Positions 8,099 through 16,282 of a stretch of 48,795 nt of DNA are shown here, in pieces. Source of the stretch: an uncultured Oscillospiraceae bacterium (lineage in GTDB: Bacteria; Bacillota; Clostridia; Oscillospirales; Oscillospiraceae); contig CANQTW010000016.1 in assembly GCA_947626845.1 (NCBI GenBank), forward strand, positions 1 through 48,795, in the 5' to 3' direction. Each line of letters opens with the position of its first letter. Positions within the stretch are counted from its first letter, which is position 1. The notes under the pieces are model-generated. The model was not told the DNA's origin. It made no database searches and was given only the letters and a program-made list of their open reading frames with translations. The position numbers and the translations under genes were made by a program.

Positions 8099-8300
8099 GG
8101 GGCCCCCGCCGAACGTTAGTTCGGTGGGGAGAGGAGGAGCGAACACTGCGCCTGAGCCGCGAAATGAAACCCATTCGGGCTGCCGCCCGAATGGGAGAGG
8201 ACGACGCGAGCCCGCGCCTGAGCCCGAATACTTGGAGGGCGAGGCAAAGCGGCTCGTGTGAGGACATGGCGGGGAGGTTAAGCGTGTTCCGCGACGACGA
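8099..8300 (+). repeat. D-family repeat D5 with a second member, D6, nested inside it
   Basis: D5 has P1 CGAAC/GTTCG, GAGAGGAGGAGCGAA and the left half of helix P2 (GAACAC, bulge T, GC). D6, the long variant (P1 ATTCGGGC/GCCCGAAT, stem CGAGCC/GGCTCG, inner GCCC/GGGC around GAATACTTGGA), occupies about 8168-8271, where D5 should have its P3 hairpin. The right half of D5 (AAGCGTGTTCCGCGACGACG) then resumes and ends 13 bases before the ATG of the next phage gene, so the composite forms its leader. Confidence 0.85.
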
Positions 8301-8313
8301 GAAAGGAGATCAT

Positions 8314-9414
8314 ATGGCAATATCCATATACGATGAACAGTTTTTAAACGACGAACAGAAAAAGCGGCTCCAGGCGTTCACGGACGCCTGGAACGAGGCC
8401 AACGCCAGGGGCGACAAGGCGGCTATGGAGGCCGCCCACGCGGCGGCGGAACGGGTCAGGGCCGAGGCCAACTACTCCGGCACCATGAACGGCGGGGGCT
8501 TTGTGGATTTCGGCTCCGGCGGCGGCAGCGCCAATCAATCCGCCGCGCCCCAGACGAAGCCCGCGGACAGCCCTACATATACCCCCGCGCCCGCGCCCGA
8601 CCCTTACGTGCCGGCGCCTCTGCCCGACCCCTATGAGCCGGCACAGCTCCCCAGCTACCGGCCTCAGACGGAGGCGGTGAACCGGCTCTACGACGCCCGA
8701 CGGGAGGCGGCGCTGGCGGCCCTCAGAAGCGCCTTTGAGGCCAATGCCTCCACGCTAAAGGCGGAGCGCGCGGAGATTCCCGGCGTGTTTCAGACACAGC
8801 GCAACGCCGCGGCGGCTCAGTCGGAACAGGCGGGGCGGAGCTTCAACGAGTACGCCGCCGCCTCCGGCCTCAACTCCGGCACCGGCGGCCAGGCGGCCCT
8901 GGCCCGATCCAACCGGCTCCAGGGCGATCTCTCCGCCCTGGGACAGCAGGAGGCGGCGGAACAGCGCAAGCTTGAGAGCCAGCTGTCCCAGCTGAAGCTC
9001 CAGTACCAGAACGACATCGCCTCCGCCATCGCCCAGGGGGAGTTTGAACGGGCGGAGGCGCTGTTGGAGGAGTACCGGCGGGCGGAGGAATCCGCCGTCA
9101 CCACGGCCCAGGCCCAGGCGGATGAAAATTACCGGGGCTGGCAGTCGGGGATGACCGGAGCCCAGGCCGCGGAAAAGAGCCGGAGAGAGCGGCTCCAGGA
9201 CGCGGAGGCCTCCGCGGACGCGGCCCGTAAGGAGGCCCTGGAGCGGGCCGGCCGCCTGGCGGAGGCCGGGGATTTCTCCGGGTATCTGGCCCTGGGCTAT
9301 TCCCAGGCCGAGACGGAGGCCATGCGCCAGGCGTGGATCGCCAAAAATCCCGCCGCGGCCTACCGGGCCGGCCTGATCACCTGGGAGGAATTGAACCGCC
9401 TGACGGGAAAGTGA
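8314..9414 (+). CDS. Coiled-coil phage structural protein, possible internal/ejected virion protein
   Basis: The start is ATG 8314, preceded by AAAGGAG at a good spacing; an upstream in-frame extension would run through repeat D6 and is not credible. The 366-residue protein has a helical N-terminus (about 1-55), a Gly/Ser/Pro-rich linker with repeated PDPYVPAP / PDPYEPAQ units (about 70-125), and a long Ala/Glu/Gln-rich helix (about 130-350) likely to form a coiled coil. No signal peptide or enzyme motif is visible. Its place between the nozzle-like protein and the portal suggests an internal or ejection protein of a podovirus, but this is inference. Confidence 0.6.
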   Translation: MAISIYDEQFLNDEQKKRLQAFTDAWNEANARGDKAAMEAAHAAAERVRAEANYSGTMNGGGFVDFGSGGGSANQSAAPQTKPADSPTYTPAPAPDPYVPAPLPDPYEPAQLPSYRPQTEAVNRLYDARREAALAALRSAFEANASTLKAERAEIPGVFQTQRNAAAAQSEQAGRSFNEYAAASGLNSGTGGQAALARSNRLQGDLSALGQQEAAEQRKLESQLSQLKLQYQNDIASAIAQGEFERAEALLEEYRRAEESAVTTAQAQADENYRGWQSGMTGAQAAEKSRRERLQDAEASADAARKEALERAGRLAEAGDFSGYLALGYSQAETEAMRQAWIAKNPAAAYRAGLITWEELNRLTGK

Positions 9415-9445
9415 CCCGCCGGCCTGAAAGGAAAAGGAGGATAAT

Positions 9446-9688
9446 ATGGTAACTTTACTGTTGGCTCTGCTGGCGCTGATGCTCGCCGAGGCGGCGGCGC
9501 TGGAGGGCGTGCGGATCGTGAAAGCGGTTCGGGAGCTGAAAAAGGAGGGGGACGTCCCGCCCCAAAAGGGCGGGCAGGAGCCCGCGGAGGACTTTGAGAA
9601 GCGCTGGCGGGAGGGCATGGACGCCATGCTGGGCTACGATCTGGCCGCGGCCCGCCGCGCCGCCGGGAGGAATGAGCATGAGGAGTGA
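9446..9688 (+). CDS. Small single-span membrane protein in the portal operon
   Basis: An 80-residue protein with a hydrophobic N-terminal segment (VTLLLALLALMLAEAAALEGV) followed by a charged, helical, likely cytoplasmic tail. AAAGGAGG lies upstream of the ATG. Its end overlaps the portal start by 11 bases. The function is unknown; small membrane proteins in such positions can be lysis or assembly accessory factors, but nothing here identifies one. Confidence 0.6.
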   Translation: MVTLLLALLALMLAEAAALEGVRIVKAVRELKKEGDVPPQKGGQEPAEDFEKRWREGMDAMLGYDLAAARRAAGRNEHEE

Positions 9689-11276
9689 GATTTTGAGGGG
9701 ACAGCTGGCCCCGGAGGGCTTTGACGGACTTACCTCCGCGCCGGACCGAGAGGCGGAGGAGCGGGAGCTTACGCCGGAGACGGTGTGGGCGCTTTACGAC
9801 AAGGGCAGGGCCTTCAAGGAGGCCATCGGCCTTTATGAGACGGTGAACACCAACGAGAATTTCTTCATCGGCAAGCAGTGGGAGGGGGTGCAGTCCAACG
9901 GCCTGCCCACGCCGGTGTTCAATATCCTCAAGCGGGACGTGTGCTTCGTGGTCAGCTCCATCACCTCCGACAATCTGACGGTGCGTGCCGTGCCCCTGGC
10001 CGCCACCGCCGGAACACAGCGGCTCACGGAGCCGGCCCGCATCCTCGGCGAGGAGCTGGAGAGCCTCTTTGAGAATGTGCGCCTGCCGTCCCTGCTGCGG
10101 GAATTTGCCAGGGACGCGGCGGTGCGGGGCGACGGGTGCGTCTATACCTGGTGGGACCCGGAGATGAAAAACGGCACCCCGGTGGACGGAGGCGTTAAAA
10201 GCGAGGTGATCCCCAACACCCGCGTCCATTTCGGCAACCCCAACGACAGGCGGGTGCAGGAACAGCCGTACATACTTGTGGAGAGCCGGGAGCTGGTGGA
10301 GCGGCTGCGGGAGCAGGCCTATGAAAACGGCAGTCCCGATTGGGACGCCATTGCCGCCGATGATGACAACACCCACCCCGGCGATGAGCGCCGGACCGGC
10401 GACAAGGCCACAAAGCTGCTCTACATGTGGCGGGAGCGGGACAGCGGGGAGATATGGGGGTATGTCTGCGCCAAAAACGCCACGGTGAAGGGGCCCTTCC
10501 CCATGGGGGTGCGGCTCTATCCCATCGTGTGGCTCAACTGGGACTATGTGGCCGACTGCTGTCACGGCCAGGCCATGCTGACGGGCCTGATCCCCAACCA
10601 GATTTTCATCAACAAGATGTGGGCCATGTCCATGCTGAGCCTGATGACCACGGCCTACCCCAAGATCGTCTACGACAGGACCCGCATCCCCAAGTGGACG
10701 AATCAGGTGGGCCAGGCCATCGGCGTCACCGGCGGGGACGTGTCCACCGCGGCCCGTTCCGTCTCTCCGGCGGCCATCTCGCCCCAGGTGACCCAGTTCA
10801 TCGAGGCGGCCATCGACCAGACCAACCGGAACCTGGGCACCACCAACGCCGCCCTGGGCGACGTGAAGCCCGACAACACCTCCGCCATCATCGCCCTCCA
10901 GCGGGCGGCGGCCACCCCCAGCGAGATCACCAAGCAGAACCTCCACCAGTGCGTGGAGGAGCTGGCCCGCATCTACATGGAGTTCATGGCCTCCTTCTAC
11001 GGCCTGCGGATGGTGGACCGAGAGGACGGCACGGCGGCGTTCTTTGACTTCGGCGTCTTCCGCGGCCTGCCCATGGCGCTGAAGATCGACGTGGGCGCCA
11101 GCGCCTACTATTCCGAGATCGCCTCCATCCAGACCCTGGACAATCTTTTGAGCCAGGGGAGGATCGACATCATCCAGTATCTGGAGCGGGTGCCTGACGG
11201 GTATATCACCGACAGGCGGGGGCTTATAGACGAGATCAGAAAATCAAGAGAGGAGCGTTTGACAGATGGAACATGA
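9678..11276 (+). CDS. Portal protein (podovirus/P22-like)
   Basis: I choose ATG 9678, seven bases after GGGAGG, giving 532 residues. The N-terminal part (ALYDKGRAFKEAIGLYETVNTNENFFIGKQW, here split by motif: NENFFIGKQW) and the FNILKRDVCFVVSSI region match the pattern of podovirus portals that begin with a helical stem before the wing domain. A long C-terminal helix-rich region (ALQRAAATPSEITKQNLHQC) fits the crown. Portals form the dodecameric DNA channel to which terminase and adaptor bind. It overlaps the scaffold gene downstream by 11 bases. Confidence 0.85.
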   Translation: MRSEILRGQLAPEGFDGLTSAPDREAEERELTPETVWALYDKGRAFKEAIGLYETVNTNENFFIGKQWEGVQSNGLPTPVFNILKRDVCFVVSSITSDNLTVRAVPLAATAGTQRLTEPARILGEELESLFENVRLPSLLREFARDAAVRGDGCVYTWWDPEMKNGTPVDGGVKSEVIPNTRVHFGNPNDRRVQEQPYILVESRELVERLREQAYENGSPDWDAIAADDDNTHPGDERRTGDKATKLLYMWRERDSGEIWGYVCAKNATVKGPFPMGVRLYPIVWLNWDYVADCCHGQAMLTGLIPNQIFINKMWAMSMLSLMTTAYPKIVYDRTRIPKWTNQVGQAIGVTGGDVSTAARSVSPAAISPQVTQFIEAAIDQTNRNLGTTNAALGDVKPDNTSAIIALQRAAATPSEITKQNLHQCVEELARIYMEFMASFYGLRMVDREDGTAAFFDFGVFRGLPMALKIDVGASAYYSEIASIQTLDNLLSQGRIDIIQYLERVPDGYITDRRGLIDEIRKSREERLTDGT

Positions 11277-11733
11277 AAAACAGGACTGGTTCTCTGAGGG
11301 CTGGGCCGAGGACGGCGGCCTTGTGGCCGACGGGCGGGAGAACGAGACCCTCCCGCCGGAGGAGACGGAGGAGGGGGAGGCGGCGGCCTCCCCGGAGGCC
11401 GCGCCAGTACCGGAGGACGGCGGGATCGAGCGGGCGGAGAGGCCCGCCCCGCCCGCCGCCCAGGGCCGGGAGGCGGATTTTTTGGAGTTCATCGAGGCCT
11501 ACCCCCAGGTGGAGCCTGGGGATATCCCCCAGGAGGTCTGGCAGAGGGCCGTTCGGGGGGAGAGCCTCACCGCCGCCTACGCCCGGTATGAGGCGGAGAG
11601 GCTGCGACGGGAGAACGAGTACCTCCGCCAGAGCCAGCGCAACCGCCGCCGCTCCGCCGGAAGCCAGCAGGGCGCGGGCGCGGGGGACAGGAGAGGCGAT
11701 GCCTTTGACGCGGGCTGGGACGACGCTTATTAA
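11266..11733 (+). CDS. Putative scaffolding protein
   Basis: A 155-residue, very acidic and Pro/Glu/Ala-rich N-terminus is followed by a helical stretch (FLEFIEAYPQVEPGDIPQEV, about 72-91) and a basic Arg/Gln-rich C-terminal helix (YARYEAERLRRENEYLRQSQ). This layout, size and location between portal and capsid match phage scaffolding proteins, whose basic C-terminus binds coat subunits. It has no enzyme motif. The start overlaps the portal end. Confidence 0.65.
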   Translation: MEHEKQDWFSEGWAEDGGLVADGRENETLPPEETEEGEAAASPEAAPVPEDGGIERAERPAPPAAQGREADFLEFIEAYPQVEPGDIPQEVWQRAVRGESLTAAYARYEAERLRRENEYLRQSQRNRRRSAGSQQGAGAGDRRGDAFDAGWDDAY

Positions 11734-11925
11734 CGCGGCATTCATGCCGCGTTAGGGGGAACGTGCGGGAAAAATATCTGAATTTTGCGAAATTCAGATA
11801 TTTCCCCCTGCCGTCACGCCGCGCGCATGGGCATGGCCCATACACTTGCGTGACAAGAGGGATTTTTTCCGACGCGCATGTCGCCGGAAAAAATGGAAGT
11901 TGAGTTTTTTTGACCAACTTACGCC
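11731..11925 (+). repeat. SBA multi-hairpin repeat between scaffold and capsid genes
   Basis: The 319-base gap 11734-12052 holds this element and no gene. First hairpin TAACGCGGCAT / ATGCCGCGTTA, constant linker AGGGGGAACGTGCGGG, B hairpin AATATCTGAATTT-TGCG-AAATTCAGATATT, linker with CATGGGCATGGCCCATAC, then CACTTGCGTGACAAGAGGG, module A (CCGACGCGCATGTCGCCGG with flanking A/T arms) and tail GAGTTTTTTTGACCAAC. Bases 11926-12052 are AT-rich leader before the capsid gene. Confidence 0.85.
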
Positions 11926-12052
11926 GCGCTTCGTCAGGCATCACAGGAAAGGGGGTGAGGGAGATGTAGGGACAAAACCGATGAGCGATAAAACCAAAAT
12001 CAAAACAATAACAAAACCAAAAATTTAGAAAAAGAAAAGGAGAAATGAAAGT

Positions 12053-12886
12053 ATGGCAATCAATTTGGCAAAAAGAGCGTCCGACAAGGTGGTAGAGCGG
12101 TTCAGGCTGGGGTCCTGCACCGAGGGGATCTTCTCCAACCGCTGGAAGTGGACGGGGGTGAGCACCGTGCAGGTCTACTGTGTGGACAAGCTGCCCCTGC
12201 AGGACTATGACAAGGCCAAGGAGGACGGCAGCCGGTTCGGCGCGCTCACCGAGCTGGGCGACACCGTCCAGGAGATGACCGTCACCGACGACAAGGCCTT
12301 CAACGGCTCCATCGACAAGGGCAACAACACCGCCCAGATGATGATCAAGGCGGCCTCCAGCGTCCTGCGCCGGCAGACCGACGAGGTGATCATCCCCTAT
12401 GTGGACAAGTACCGCCTGAAGAAGCTGGCCGCCGGGGCCGGACTCACCGGCGCCAACGTGGCGCTGACGCGGGAGAACGCCATCGAGACCATCATGAAGG
12501 CCGGCGCGGAGATGAGCAATCAGAAGGTGCCCAGAGACGGGCGCGTGCTGTACATCGGCGAGAGCGAGGCCATCAAGGTGAAGCTGGCCGACCAGGTGGT
12601 GGGCGCGGACAAGCTGGCCGGTCAGGTGCTGGTCTCCGGCGTCTGCGGCACCATCGACGGGATGCAGGTGCGGGTGGTGCCCGATGACTACATGCCTGAA
12701 AACGTGGTGTTTATGATCGTGCGGAAGGGCTGCGCCGTGGCCCCCAAGAAAATCGAGACCTACCGCATCCTGGAGGAGCACCCCGACATCGACGGCGCGG
12801 TGGTGCAGGGACGCCTCCTGCACGACTGCTTCGTGCTGGAGCCTCTGGAGGCCGGCATCTACGTGGGTAAGTCCAATGGCGATTAA
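12053..12886 (+). CDS. Major capsid protein
   Basis: The 277-residue protein follows the scaffold gene and has features of HK97-fold coat proteins: an N-terminal helical arm, an antiparallel beta/E-loop-like region (VTDDKAFNGSIDKGNN), a central spine helix (IETIMKAGAEMSNQ) and a C-terminal domain with APKKIETYRI and EHPDIDGAVVQG. The pattern MQVRVVPDDYMPENVVFMIV is typical of capsid A-domains. AAAAGGAGAAATGAAAGT precedes the ATG. It is smaller than many P22-type coats but in the range of small podoviruses. Confidence 0.8.
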   Translation: MAINLAKRASDKVVERFRLGSCTEGIFSNRWKWTGVSTVQVYCVDKLPLQDYDKAKEDGSRFGALTELGDTVQEMTVTDDKAFNGSIDKGNNTAQMMIKAASSVLRRQTDEVIIPYVDKYRLKKLAAGAGLTGANVALTRENAIETIMKAGAEMSNQKVPRDGRVLYIGESEAIKVKLADQVVGADKLAGQVLVSGVCGTIDGMQVRVVPDDYMPENVVFMIVRKGCAVAPKKIETYRILEEHPDIDGAVVQGRLLHDCFVLEPLEAGIYVGKSNGD

Positions 12887-13199
12887 GCTGAAGCAGGGGG
12901 ACGCCTATGTGCTGCCCCTGAACATCACCGTCAACGGGGGACAGCTGCCCGCCGGAGAGGTGGAGGCGGTGGAGGTCCGGCTGGGGGACGTGCGCAAGAC
13001 GTACCCGGAGGAGATCACCTACGATGTGGACACCGGCTTTTTCCTGGTGCCGCTGACCCAGGCGGACACCTTTTCACTGCCGGAGGACGACGCCGTCCAG
13101 CTGGACGTGCGGGTGAAGTTCCGGGGCGGCTCGGTGGCCGGCACCCAGAAGGTGACGATGATCGTCTCCGTTGACGCTTTGAGCGAGGAGGTGCTCTGA
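12876..13199 (+). CDS. Small beta-rich phage protein before the tail fibre
   Basis: A 107-residue protein whose start overlaps the capsid gene end by 11 bases and whose stop abuts the next gene. Alternating hydrophobic strands (AYVLPLNITVNG, AVEVRLGDV, VQLDVRVKF, QKVTMIVSVDAL) suggest an Ig-like or BppU N-terminal-like beta-sandwich. In other phages such modules tie fibres to the tail or decorate the capsid. No firm family assignment is possible. Confidence 0.6.
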   Translation: MAIKLKQGDAYVLPLNITVNGGQLPAGEVEAVEVRLGDVRKTYPEEITYDVDTGFFLVPLTQADTFSLPEDDAVQLDVRVKFRGGSVAGTQKVTMIVSVDALSEEVL

Positions 13200-14515
13200 T
13201 GGCGATTGAAACAACTTTGACAGAATCCCCCGGCGCGGTGGCGGTGGAGCTGGGGCAATTCCAGCTGATGCCCGGTCCCAAGGGGGAGCAGGGCGAGCGG
13301 GGACCCAGGGGGTACGGCATCGAATCCGCCGTGCTGAACGAGGATTTCACGCTGACGCTGAAGTTTGAGGACGGTTCCAGCTATACCACCAGCTCTCTCC
13401 GGGGCGAGCAGGGCAGCAAGGGCGAGCCCGGCGAGCGGGGGCCTGTGGGCCCCGCCGGCCCCGGCGGCGGGGATATGGTGGAATCCACCTATGATCCCCA
13501 GGGGAAGAGCACGGACATCTTCCGGTACGCCGATGACGCCGCCGCCAACGCCGTGAAGGACGTGCAGGCGGGGAACGTGCGGTTTGCCGACGGCCAGACC
13601 TTCCAGGAGAAGTTGGAGGCCGGCGACCTGAAGGGCGACAGGGGCGAGGCCGGCCCCGCCGGTCCGGCGGGACCCCAGGGGGCCGAAGGAGAGGACGGTA
13701 AGGACGGAGACCCCGGACCGGCTGGCAAGGACGGCGCCACCTGGAAGCCCAGCGTGGACGGTGATACCGGCCTTTTGAGCTGGACACAGGACAGCTCCGG
13801 GGACGCGCCGGAAAGCGTGAGTATCAAAGGCCCCAAGGGGGATGACGGTAAAGACGGCGCCCCCGGAGAACAGGGAGCACCGGGAGAACCGGGCGCTCCC
13901 GGTAAGGACGGGGCCGCGGCGGGGTTCGGGACACCTACGGCGGAGGTGGACGACAGCACCGGTACGCCCACCGTGGAGGTGACGGCCAGCGGGGAGAATA
14001 CCGAGAAGGTATTCCACTTCAAGTTTACCGGCCTCAAGGGGGAGACCGGCCCTGCCGGCGCTGTCGGTCCTGCCGGCCCTGCCGGGGCAAACGGCAAGGA
14101 CGGAGCGCCCGGACAGACCGGTCCCCAGGGGCCGGAGGGGCCGAACAGGGTGAGTGCCGCCACGGCCACGGACATAAAAGGCCTTTTGAAGGGCAACGGC
14201 TCCACCGTGGAGCCGGCCCAGGCCGGAACCGACTATGTGGCCCCGCCCAAGAAGCTGACGGTGACGCTGACCAATGCCGGTTGGAACGGGGACACGGAAC
14301 AGACCGTCACCGCCCAGGGCGTATCCGCCGACGAGGAGGCCCAGGAAATCCACGTGATGCCCGCCTCCAAGGATATAAAGGCGTATATGGACGCGGGCGT
14401 CTACTGCTCCGGTCAGGGTGAGAACGAGCTGAGCTTCACCTGCGACGCCGCGCCGGAGGCGGACATCACCGTGTATGTGACGGTGTGGGAATTGCCTAAG
14501 GGGGCGGGCGGATGA
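13199..14515 (+). CDS. Collagen-like tail fibre
   Basis: This 438-residue protein carries at least six blocks of Gly-X-Y repeats (GPKGEQGERGPRG, GEQGSKGEPGERGPVG, GDRGEAGPAGPAGPQG, GPKGDDGKDGAPGEQG, GETGPAGAVGPAGPAG and others). They are separated by short globular segments and followed by a ~100-residue beta-rich C-terminal domain (KLTVTLTNAGWNGDTEQTVT). Collagen-like triple helices are common in fibres of Firmicutes phages. The ATGA overlap with the next gene suggests the two products are made together as fibre and tip. Confidence 0.88.
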   Translation: MAIETTLTESPGAVAVELGQFQLMPGPKGEQGERGPRGYGIESAVLNEDFTLTLKFEDGSSYTTSSLRGEQGSKGEPGERGPVGPAGPGGGDMVESTYDPQGKSTDIFRYADDAAANAVKDVQAGNVRFADGQTFQEKLEAGDLKGDRGEAGPAGPAGPQGAEGEDGKDGDPGPAGKDGATWKPSVDGDTGLLSWTQDSSGDAPESVSIKGPKGDDGKDGAPGEQGAPGEPGAPGKDGAAAGFGTPTAEVDDSTGTPTVEVTASGENTEKVFHFKFTGLKGETGPAGAVGPAGPAGANGKDGAPGQTGPQGPEGPNRVSAATATDIKGLLKGNGSTVEPAQAGTDYVAPPKKLTVTLTNAGWNGDTEQTVTAQGVSADEEAQEIHVMPASKDIKAYMDAGVYCSGQGENELSFTCDAAPEADITVYVTVWELPKGAGG

Positions 14516-15639
14516 TTTGGAACAGACCCGCGCCTACGCGGAAAGCGCCCAAGACCGCCGTCTTTGGCGTCATGTGGGACCGTAACGATCCCGCCACGAG
14601 GCTGACGCGCCTTACGCCCCTTGATGATCCCAACCGCCTGGTGACCGTGGCCGTGGACGGGGAGCCTGTACCCGCGGTGGGGACGGAGGGCGGTTCCAGC
14701 CCCTTTGACGGCTTTATGCCATGGGCGGGGATGGAGGAATACAATATCATCGGCACGGAACCCGTCGGGAGCGGCGATGACCGGTTCAGCCGGACGGAGA
14801 ACGACACGGTGGTGTATATCCCGGAGTTTTATTATGCCGTGGTGGACAGCGGCGGGAAACGGTGCTTCTATATCGGCGGCGGCGAGGCGAAGGGGTTGGA
14901 AAAGCACCCCGGAAGCGGCAAGTATGTGGGGAGATACGCCACGGGAACGGGCTGTGTCTCCAAGAGCGGGCTGGCCCCGCTGACGAGAGTGACCCGCGGC
15001 GCGGCCCGCGAGGAATCCGCGGGGAAGGGCGAGGGCTGGCGGCAGTGGGGGTATGACGCCTGGTGCGCCGTGGCCCTGCTCTACCTGGTGGAATTTGCCG
15101 ACTGGGACAGCCAGACGAAGGTGGGGCGCGGGTACGCGGTTGGCAACCGGTCCGCGGTGATCAGCGGCAAAACCGACGTCATGACCTACCACACCGGACG
15201 CGCGGCGGGTACGGACGGCAAGACGCAGATGCAGTATCGGCATATCGAGGGTCTCTGGGGCAACGTCTCCCAGTGGGTGGACGGCGTGAACTGCAACGAC
15301 GGCGCCCTGCTGGTGTGCCTTGATCCCGCCAAATACGCGGATGACACCGAAGAAAACTACACCGTCGCCGGCACGATGCCGGGGGAGGGCGGCTATATCA
15401 AGGCCATGGGCCTTTCGGCCAATATGCCGTGGTCGTTCTTCCCGGAGGACACCGCCGGCGGCGCGGACGGGACCTATATCCCGGACAGCGCCGCCGCGGG
15501 AGAGGGCTGGCGCGCCCTGCATGTGGGCGGCGGCTGCAGCGTCGGGACCGGCGGGGGCCTGTGGTACTTCAACGCGGGCCAGGACGCCGCAACCGCGTCC
15601 TCGTCCAACGGCTCCCGCCTGCTGTTTGCGACAAGGTGA
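14512..15639 (+). CDS. C-type-lectin-like tail tip protein with a DGR-target-like C-terminus
   Basis: The 375-residue protein resembles the formylglycine-generating/C-type-lectin fold used by phage receptor-binding proteins: DTVVYIPEFYYAVV, WRQWGYDAWCAVALLYLVEF, HIEGLWGNVSQWVDGVN. The last ~45 residues (VGGGCSVGTGGGLWYFNAG, then SSSNGSRLLFATR) match the shape of variable regions in diversity-generating retroelement targets (VGG..G..GLWYFN...GSRLLF). No reverse transcriptase or template repeat is visible in the window. It is coupled to the collagen fibre upstream, so it probably forms the adhesive tip. A GC-rich hairpin lies 14 bases after the stop. Confidence 0.72.
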   Translation: MIWNRPAPTRKAPKTAVFGVMWDRNDPATRLTRLTPLDDPNRLVTVAVDGEPVPAVGTEGGSSPFDGFMPWAGMEEYNIIGTEPVGSGDDRFSRTENDTVVYIPEFYYAVVDSGGKRCFYIGGGEAKGLEKHPGSGKYVGRYATGTGCVSKSGLAPLTRVTRGAAREESAGKGEGWRQWGYDAWCAVALLYLVEFADWDSQTKVGRGYAVGNRSAVISGKTDVMTYHTGRAAGTDGKTQMQYRHIEGLWGNVSQWVDGVNCNDGALLVCLDPAKYADDTEENYTVAGTMPGEGGYIKAMGLSANMPWSFFPEDTAGGADGTYIPDSAAAGEGWRALHVGGGCSVGTGGGLWYFNAGQDAATASSSNGSRLLFATR

Positions 15640-15652
15640 CGGGAGGAAAACG

Positions 15653-15675
15653 CGGGCGGGGTTAGAACCCGCCCG
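15653..15675. other. GC-rich hairpin after the tail tip gene
   Basis: An 8-bp stem CGGGCGGG / CCCGCCCG with loop GTTAGAA. A hairpin in this place recalls the one after the variable region in the Bordetella phage DGR, but its sequence also resembles the host repeat GGGGCGGGTTCnAAACCCGCCC seen at about 22484 and 37692. It may also be a weak terminator. Confidence 0.6.
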
Positions 15676-15703
15676 ATAGAAAGATTTAGAAAGGATGATG
15701 AGT

Positions 15704-16156
15704 ATGAAAGAAAACATTTTCAAGGGCCTGGTGGCCGCCGCGGGGGCGGCGGTGGGCCTCTACTTCAAGGAGCTGCTGGTGCCCGTGGCGGTGCTGGTGG
15801 CGGTGATGCTCTTAGACTACGCAACCGGCATGGCCGACGCCTGGGCAGCCAGGGAGCTCAGTTCCAAAACGGGGCTTCTGGGGATCGTGAAGAAGCTTTG
15901 CTATCTCATCGCCGTGGCGGTGGCCGTGGTGGTGGACTGGGTGATCCAGTCGGTGGCCGCCAAAGCGGGGCTGGAGCTGGGGAGCTTCTACGCTTTCGGC
16001 CTTTTGGTGACGATCTGGCTGATCCTCAATGAGCTGATTTCGATCCTGGAGAATCTTTCGGCGCTGGGGGTGCCTCTGCCGGAGTTTTTGATGAAGATCA
16101 TCGAGAAGCTGAAGAATACAACGGAGCAAAGGGGCGAAGGGGAACATGGAAAGTAA
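15704..16156 (+). CDS. Phage holin (toxin secretion/phage lysis holin family)
   Basis: About 150 residues with hydrophobic segments at roughly 8-25, 28-45, 68-90 and 95-115, and the motif LLDYATGMADAWAARELSSKTGLLGIVKK, given here by its key parts DYATG and SSKTGLLGI, which are typical of this holin family in Clostridia. The C-terminus is charged (IIEKLKNTTEQRGEGEHGK). It makes the membrane lesion that releases the endolysin. I choose ATG 15704, nine bases after GAAAGG; ATG 15695 and 15698 are in frame. Confidence 0.9.
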   Translation: MKENIFKGLVAAAGAAVGLYFKELLVPVAVLVAVMLLDYATGMADAWAARELSSKTGLLGIVKKLCYLIAVAVAVVVDWVIQSVAAKAGLELGSFYAFGLLVTIWLILNELISILENLSALGVPLPEFLMKIIEKLKNTTEQRGEGEHGK

Positions 16157-16175
16157 TATAGAACGGGGGCTAAAT

Positions 16176-16282
16176 GGGGCCCCCGCAAAATCCGTGATTT
16201 TGTGGGGAAAGGAGGAGCGAACCCAGCAAGTGAGCCTTCGCGCTTGCGCGGAGGTGAGGATTGCGGGTTCCGCGACGACGTG
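16176..16282 (+). repeat. D-family structured repeat D7 in the endolysin leader
   Basis: P1 stem AAAATC/GATTTT inside a GGGGCCCCCGC / GTGGGG clamp, constant GAAAGGAGGAGC, helix P2 GAACCC-bulge A-GCAA pairing with TTGC-GGGTTC, P3 CCTTCGCG-CTTG-CGCGGAGG, and tail CGCGACGACG. The endolysin start codon follows at once, and no ordinary ribosome site is present at normal distance. Confidence 0.87.

Noticed and set aside
13199..14515. Repetitive sequence considered as CRISPR or tandem repeat array
   Set aside because: The repeats are coding Gly-X-Y triplets of variable sequence and spacing, with no constant direct repeat and unique spacers.
14512..15675. Complete diversity-generating retroelement
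   Set aside because: No reverse transcriptase, accessory gene or template repeat was found in the window; only a target-like protein can be supported.
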